Assembly (NCBI GenBank): GCA_010031985.1
Contig: RGYP01000050.1
Location: 1-9,531 of the forward strand
Length of the DNA: 9,531 nucleotides
Direction of reading: 5' to 3'
Origin: Gammaproteobacteria bacterium
Lineage (GTDB): Bacteria > Pseudomonadota > Gammaproteobacteria > Steroidobacterales > Steroidobacteraceae
Shown here piece by piece: positions 5,814 to 9,531 of the stretch. A program made the position numbers and the translations under genes. The notes beneath the pieces are model-generated. The model had not been told where the DNA came from. It saw only the letters and a list, made by a program, of their open reading frames with translations, and made no database searches. How positions within the stretch are numbered: the stretch's first letter is position 1; the number at the start of each line of letters is the position of its first letter.

Positions 5814-6973
5814 CAGGGGGCCGGCGTCAGCCTAAGCAATCTTCCGGTGGACTCCGACAATACGTACAGCGCGCCGTCAGCACCTTCACGCACGTCGCGC
5901 ACCCGACCAAAGCCGGCGATGCGCTCTTCGCCGACGACGGTATCGCCGTTCAGGGTGAGCCTTACGAGAGCCTGACCCGCGAGCGCCCCGAGAAACAGAC
6001 TGTCACGCCACGCGGGAAACAGCGCGCCCGTATAGAACGTGAGGCCCGACGGCGCGATCGAGGGAATCCAGGTTTTCAGCGCTTTGGGAATATCGGCACG
6101 CTCGGTGCCCTCGCCGATCTGCTTGCCGAGCCCGTAGGTACGACCGTACGTGATCACCGGCCAACCGTAGTTCCGCCCGGCGCGCAGAATGTTGAGCTCG
6201 TCGCCCCCTTGCGGTCCGTGTTCGTGCGCCCAAAGTTCACCGCTGCGCGGATGCAAGGCTGCACCCTGCACGTTGCGATTGCCGTATGTGAAGATTTCAG
6301 GCAACGCGCCCTCACGCTTGACGAACGGATTACCATCGGGAATGGCACCGGTCTCGGTGACGCGCACCACGGTGCCAAGGTGGTTACCCAAATTTTGAGC
6401 CTCATCCTGACGTGCTCGGTCACCAAGAGTGATGAAGAGATTGCCGCTGCGATCCCAGACGAGCCGTGAGCCAAAATGCTGGCCAGCGCTCGCCTTCGGC
6501 TTTTGGACGAAGATGACCTGCACGTCACTCAGACTGCAGAGGTCACGCTGACAGTCGAGCCGACCGCGGGCGACCTCCGTACCGACTTCGCTCTCGTTGC
6601 CGACCGCGAAGCTCCAGTAAACGAGACGATTCTGTCGATAACCGGGATGCGCCACCACATCGAGCAAACCGCCCTGCCCACGCACGGTGACTTTGGGTAG
6701 ACCCGAAACCGGCGCTGCCAAAAGCTTGCCGTCGCGCAACACGCGCAGGCTGCCCGGCTTTTCGGTGACGAGGATCAGACCATCAGGCAGCAGCGCCACG
6801 CTCCAGGGCGAGACGAGTCCGCTCGCCAGGGTCTCGACTTTCAGACTGTAGCGCTCGGTCTTGAGCGGCGACTCTTGCGCCTGCGCCGAGACGGAAAACG
6901 CGGCGACAATCAGTCCACAGGAGTGGATGACCGCAAATATCGAGCGGATGATCTTGAGCGACGGTGAATTCAT
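5813..6973 (-). CDS. Exported PQQ-dependent sugar dehydrogenase (Asd/YliI type)
   Basis: The 386-residue product resembles the soluble glucose/sorbosone dehydrogenase family, six-bladed beta-propeller quinoproteins that oxidise aldose sugars in the periplasm. A signal peptide covers about residues 1-32 and ends in SAQA. Family motifs follow in order: PWSVALLPDG at 56-65, RGQGGLLDVVAHP at 98-110 (Gln100; His109 the likely general base), HFGSRL at 166-171, TLGDR at 182-186, GNHLGTVVR at 196-204, GNRNVQG at 231-237, WAHEHGPQGGDELN at 248-261 and NYGWP at 268-272. A cysteine pair (Cys141, Cys146) may form a disulfide. A strong ribosome binding site, AAGGAG at 6981-6986, precedes the ATG by seven bases. 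The gene begins 32 bases after the AbgT-family stop. No PQQ synthesis genes are in the window. Some members of this family may not bind PQQ, so the substrate and cofactor are inferred. Confidence 0.88.
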   Translation of the reverse strand: MNSPSLKIIRSIFAVIHSCGLIVAAFSVSAQAQESPLKTERYSLKVETLASGLVSPWSVALLPDGLILVTEKPGSLRVLRDGKLLAAPVSGLPKVTVRGQGGLLDVVAHPGYRQNRLVYWSFAVGNESEVGTEVARGRLDCQRDLCSLSDVQVIFVQKPKASAGQHFGSRLVWDRSGNLFITLGDRARQDEAQNLGNHLGTVVRVTETGAIPDGNPFVKREGALPEIFTYGNRNVQGAALHPRSGELWAHEHGPQGGDELNILRAGRNYGWPVITYGRTYGLGKQIGEGTERADIPKALKTWIPSIAPSGLTFYTGALFPAWRDSLFLGALAGQALVRLTLNGDTVVGEERIAGFGRVRDVREGADGALYVLSESTGRLLRLTPAP

Positions 6974-6980
6974 GGTTGAT

Positions 6981-6986
6981 CTCCTT
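6981..6986 (-). promoter_or_regulatory. Strong ribosome binding site of the PQQ dehydrogenase gene
   Basis: On the minus strand AAGGAG stands seven bases before the ATG at 6971-6973. It is the closest match to the Shine-Dalgarno consensus on this strand. It is preceded by an 8-bp palindrome TCCATGGA that slightly overlaps it, which could form a weak local hairpin. Confidence 0.7.
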
Positions 6987-7005
6987 CCATGGAGTTTTTT
7001 GGTGG

Positions 7006-8586
7006 TTATTGGCGCGAGTATTCGTAGCGGGCGCCAACGCCGAGCGGCAAATCGAGACCCCAGAATACGAGTAAAAAAGCGGTCCAGCCGACGATGAGGG
7101 TCAAAGAATACGGCAACATCAGCGCCACCAGCGTACCGATACCCGTGCTCTGCACGTAGCGTCTGCAGAAGACGACGATGAGCGGAAAATAAGGCAGCAG
7201 CGGTGTGATGATGTTCGTCGAGCTGTCACCCACGCGGTAGGCGGCTTGGGTCAGATCGGGCGAGATTCCGAGCTGCATCAGCATCGGCACCATGATCGAG
7301 CCGATCAGCGCCCACTTCGCCGATGCAGAGCCGACGAGCAGATTGACGAGACTCGTGAGCACGACGATGCCCGCGAGCGTCACGCCGAGAGGCAGCGCTG
7401 CCTCACGCAGCGCGTTCGCGCCCTTGAGCGCGAGCAAAGCGCCAAGATTGGACTGTCCGAAGGCGTAGATGAACTGCGCACAGAAAAAAGCCATCACGAT
7501 GTAATAGCCCATGCCGGACATCGACTTGGTCATGCCGGCGATCACGTCGCGATGGGTTTTGACGCTGCCCGACACATAGCCATAGGCGACGCCCGGCAGC
7601 AAAAATGCAATGAAAATGATCGGGACGATCGACTGCATGAGCGGCGCCCCGGAGACCAAAAGCAGCCGCTCGCCGGCAGCGTTGGGAAGGGCTGCCCACG
7701 GCGTGTCTTCAAGCAGGAGCGTCCAGGCAAACAGCCCGATAGCGATGACGATGGTCACCAGCGCTGCACGCAAACCGCGACGCTCCGCGTCTTTGAGCGG
7801 CTCTTGGGTGGGCAGATTCGCCGGATCGCCATCGACCGCGGTGCCGCGTAGACGCGGCTCGATGACGAGGTCAGTCAACGCCCAGCCGAGCAGCACGATC
7901 AGGGCCGACGAGGCCGTGGTGAAATAGAAATTATTGAGTGGATTGACGGTGACCGCTGGATCGACGAGCTGTGCCGCCGTCTGCGTGAGCCCGGCGAGCA
8001 GCGGATCGAGACTGGACGGCACACCGAGGGTCGCGCTGAATCCGCCGGAGACGCCGGCGAAGGCGGCAGCAATACCGGCGAGGGGATGCCGACCGGCAGC
8101 GTGGAAAATCACGGCGCCGAGCGGGATCACCAGCACGTAACCCGCATCGACTGCGACGTGACTCAGGATGCCGACGGCAATCAGCGCCGGCGTCAGCAAT
8201 CGCTTCGGCGTCACCGCCATGGCGGCACGCAGCGTGGCATTGATGAACCCCGTGTGTTCGGCGACGCCCAGACCCAGCATGGCGACGAGGACCACGCCTA
8301 GCGGTGGAAAAGCAGTGAAGGTCGTGACCATCGCAGCCATGAAGCTCGTCAAAGATTCACCCGCGAGCAGATCACGGATGACGAGCGGCTGACCGCTCCG
8401 CGGGTCGATTTCGGTGAACGTCACCTGCGACAGCAGGCCGCTGATCACCCAACAGAGCAGCATCAGAAGTAAAAAAAGCACGGCCGGATCGGGTAGCCGA
8501 TTGCCCAGACGCTCGACGACATCCAGACTGCGGGCGAACCAGCCGCGGGTGGCCGCGACTTCGGGTAGCGAGCTGCGATCTTGCAT
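7006..8586 (-). CDS. AbgT-family inner-membrane transporter
   Basis: The 526-residue membrane protein resembles the AbgT family (E. coli AbgT is 508 residues). Members import p-aminobenzoyl-glutamate or, as reported for MtrF and YdaH, export sulfonamide-type antimetabolites. An N-terminal ERLGNRLPDP segment (25-34) leads into the first membrane span, and many hydrophobic spans follow to about residue 512. The conserved regions are SGGFSATLGVPSSLDPLLAG at 180-199, VGSASAKWALIGSIMVPM at 418-435 and RVGDSSTNIITPLLPYFPL at 451-469, typical of the re-entrant hairpins and core helices. The frame is open upstream to 8838, but the ATG at 8584-8586 gives the family N-terminus, and the extra residues overlap the divergent gene. 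No clear ribosome binding site is seen. It would be the first gene of the minus-strand run. There is no abgA/abgB hydrolase nearby, so import of p-aminobenzoyl-glutamate is not favoured by context. Confidence 0.92.
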   Translation of the reverse strand: MQDRSSLPEVAATRGWFARSLDVVERLGNRLPDPAVLFLLLMLLCWVISGLLSQVTFTEIDPRSGQPLVIRDLLAGESLTSFMAAMVTTFTAFPPLGVVLVAMLGLGVAEHTGFINATLRAAMAVTPKRLLTPALIAVGILSHVAVDAGYVLVIPLGAVIFHAAGRHPLAGIAAAFAGVSGGFSATLGVPSSLDPLLAGLTQTAAQLVDPAVTVNPLNNFYFTTASSALIVLLGWALTDLVIEPRLRGTAVDGDPANLPTQEPLKDAERRGLRAALVTIVIAIGLFAWTLLLEDTPWAALPNAAGERLLLVSGAPLMQSIVPIIFIAFLLPGVAYGYVSGSVKTHRDVIAGMTKSMSGMGYYIVMAFFCAQFIYAFGQSNLGALLALKGANALREAALPLGVTLAGIVVLTSLVNLLVGSASAKWALIGSIMVPMLMQLGISPDLTQAAYRVGDSSTNIITPLLPYFPLIVVFCRRYVQSTGIGTLVALMLPYSLTLIVGWTAFLLVFWGLDLPLGVGARYEYSRQ

Positions 8587-8608
8587 TGCGGGTAGTATCC
8601 GAAACTTG

Positions 8609-8661
8609 ATGGGGGAGCGCTGCAGACGCAGCAACCAAATCTTAGCAGTGCTCTCCCCCAT
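8609..8661. repeat. Long imperfect inverted repeat in a divergent intergenic region
   Basis: ATGGGGGAG at 8609-8617 is exactly complementary to CTCCCCCAT at 8653-8661. The pairing continues with CGCTGC at 8618-8623 against GCAGTGCT at 8645-8652 if two bases are bulged. Within it GCTGC (8619-8623) can instead pair with GCAGC (8628-8632) around a four-base loop, so two exclusive hairpins are possible. The element lies between the starts of the transporter and the hydroxylase, about 100 bases apart. It could act in DNA as an operator or in RNA as a leader structure for either gene. It is not followed by a U-run, so it is not a standard terminator. Confidence 0.6.
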
Positions 8662-8674
8662 GACGAAACTCTCC

Positions 8675-8680
8675 GGGAGG
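8675..8680 (+). promoter_or_regulatory. Ribosome binding site that decides the hydroxylase start
   Basis: GGGAGG lies six bases before the ATG at 8687. An in-frame ATG at 8660 lies nine codons further upstream but follows CTCTCCCCC, with no purine-rich site. This supports initiation at 8687. Confidence 0.65.
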
Positions 8681-8686
8681 GGTGGC

Positions 8687-9531
8687 ATGTCGATACGTTC
8701 TTTGAGCTCGGCCGAGTGGCTGATCATCGCGCGCTTCGTGCTGATGGGGATCGAGATGCTAGCCATCAAGGCACACCTCGTCCGCGGCCAGTACGAATGG
8801 CGCGACACCCTCGCCTCGATCGGCATGCGTCTCGGCAACTACTCCAGCAATCTGCTGCTCGCCGGGGTATCGCTGGCGGTGTTCACGTTTTTGTACGAGC
8901 ACCGATTGTTCGAGATTTCGTCGTCCTCGCCCGTGGCCTGGGCCGCACTCTTTTTAATGGATGATTTCGCGTACTACTGGTTTCACCGTGCCAGCCATGA
9001 GTGTCGGTTCTGGTGGGCCGCACACGTCAACCACCACTCCTCACAGCACTACAATCTCTCGACGGCAATCCGTCAGCCATGGACAGGGGTTTTGGTCGGC
9101 ACTTGGGCGCCGTGGTTCCCTCTGGTGCTACTCGGATTTCCGCCGGAGATGATTTTCTTTCAGAGCGGACTCAGCCTGATCTATCAGTTCTGGCTGCACA
9201 CCGAGTCCATCCACCGCCTGCCGCGCTGGTTCGAGTATCTCTTCAACACGCCCTCCCACCATCGAGTCCACCACGCCGCCAACCCGCGTTACGTCGATCG
9301 TAACTATGGCGGTACCTTGATGGTGTGGGATCGCCTTTTCGGCACCTTCGCCGCCGAGAGCGACGACGAGCCCTGCCGTTACGGACTGATCAAAAATATC
9401 AGTACCTTCAATCCGATCAAAATTGCCTTTCACGAATGGGTGGCGATGGCACGTGACCTGCGATCGGCTCGCAGCTTGCGCGAAGCCTTCAACTACACGT
9501 TCGGGCCTCCGGGATGGCAGCCCGATGGTCG
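8687..9531 (+). CDS. Fatty acid hydroxylase/sterol desaturase family protein, alkylglycerol monooxygenase-like (partial)
   Basis: The frame is open from 8687 to the window end, giving 281 complete residues, and the C-terminus is missing. It belongs to the membrane di-iron fatty acid hydroxylase family. The three histidine clusters are present: HRASH at 100-104, HVNHH at 113-117 and HRVHH at 192-196. Two hydrophobic segments (about 11-30 and 55-70) precede them, and another (about 138-168) lies between the second and third clusters. The block with IYQFWLHTES, LFNTPSHHRVHH, NYGGT and WDRLFGTF (165-221) is that of bacterial proteins related to alkylglycerol monooxygenase (TMEM195), which cleaves ether lipids. 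Other members hydroxylate sterols, carotenoids or fatty acids, so the substrate is open. The start is set by GGGAGG six bases upstream. It is divergent from the AbgT-family gene. Confidence is high for the family, moderate for the subfamily. Confidence 0.9.
   Translation, partial: MSIRSLSSAEWLIIARFVLMGIEMLAIKAHLVRGQYEWRDTLASIGMRLGNYSSNLLLAGVSLAVFTFLYEHRLFEISSSSPVAWAALFLMDDFAYYWFHRASHECRFWWAAHVNHHSSQHYNLSTAIRQPWTGVLVGTWAPWFPLVLLGFPPEMIFFQSGLSLIYQFWLHTESIHRLPRWFEYLFNTPSHHRVHHAANPRYVDRNYGGTLMVWDRLFGTFAAESDDEPCRYGLIKNISTFNPIKIAFHEWVAMARDLRSARSLREAFNYTFGPPGWQPDG

Noticed and set aside
7246..7851. A 201-codon plus-strand open frame antisense to the AbgT-family gene
   Set aside because: The product is a charged Gln/His/Arg-rich string. 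The minus strand encodes a clear polytopic membrane protein over the same bases.
8593..8650. Candidate sigma-70 promoters for the divergent transporter and hydroxylase genes
   Set aside because: Hexamers such as TTGATG, TAGTAT or TTGCTG can be found, but none pairs with a good partner at 16-18 bases, so no promoter is claimed.
8587..8838. An N-terminal extension of the AbgT-family protein of 84 residues
   Set aside because: The extension is unlike a membrane protein, overlaps the divergent hydroxylase gene and would make the protein far longer than the family. The ATG at 8584-8586 fits.

Overview
The window looks like a chromosomal segment of a GC-rich Gram-negative bacterium, most likely a gammaproteobacterium. 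The reasons are three lipopolysaccharide heptose genes, a fused (bifunctional) HldE of the gammaproteobacterial type, an LpxD that aligns without gaps to the C-terminal half of E. coli LpxD, and tight same-strand gene packing. I see no insertion sequence, CRISPR array, tRNA, rRNA or phage gene. No intergenic stretch exceeds about 115 bases, so nearly all of the window is coding.

Layout. (1) Bases 1-93, minus strand: only the N-terminus of a probable exported protein, cut by the window edge. (2) Bases 194-3161, plus strand: a compact four-gene unit, gmhA-hldE-gmhB-DUF2147. The stop and start codons of gmhA/hldE share one base, gmhB/DUF2147 overlap by ATGA, and hldE and gmhB are 15 bases apart. 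The first three enzymes take sedoheptulose 7-phosphate to ADP-D-glycero-beta-D-manno-heptose, the precursor of inner-core LPS heptose. Only the last epimerase, HldD, is missing from the window. The fourth gene encodes a small exported DUF2147 protein. (3) Bases 3169-8586, minus strand: a convergent run of five genes read right to left: an AbgT-family transporter, a PQQ-dependent sugar dehydrogenase of the Asd/YliI type, an exported CpcT/CpeT-family protein, a short-chain dehydrogenase, and an LpxD lipid A acyltransferase. Gaps are only 26-44 bases, so they could be one transcript, though their functions do not form an obvious pathway. (4) Bases 8687-9531, plus strand: a fatty acid hydroxylase/sterol desaturase family protein most like alkylglycerol monooxygenases. 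It diverges from the transporter and runs off the right edge.

The common theme is the envelope: LPS core sugar synthesis, lipid A acylation, exported small proteins, a periplasmic quinoprotein, an inner-membrane transporter and a membrane lipid hydroxylase. The points most worth a second look are: the apparent loss of the acyl-length 'ruler' methionine in LpxD; the CpcT/CpeT protein in what seems a non-phycobilin context; the DUF2147 protein translationally coupled to the heptose genes; the possible leaderless start of gmhA; and a long imperfect inverted repeat in the only divergent promoter region on the right. I found nothing that amounts to a clearly new defence, mobile or biosynthetic system.
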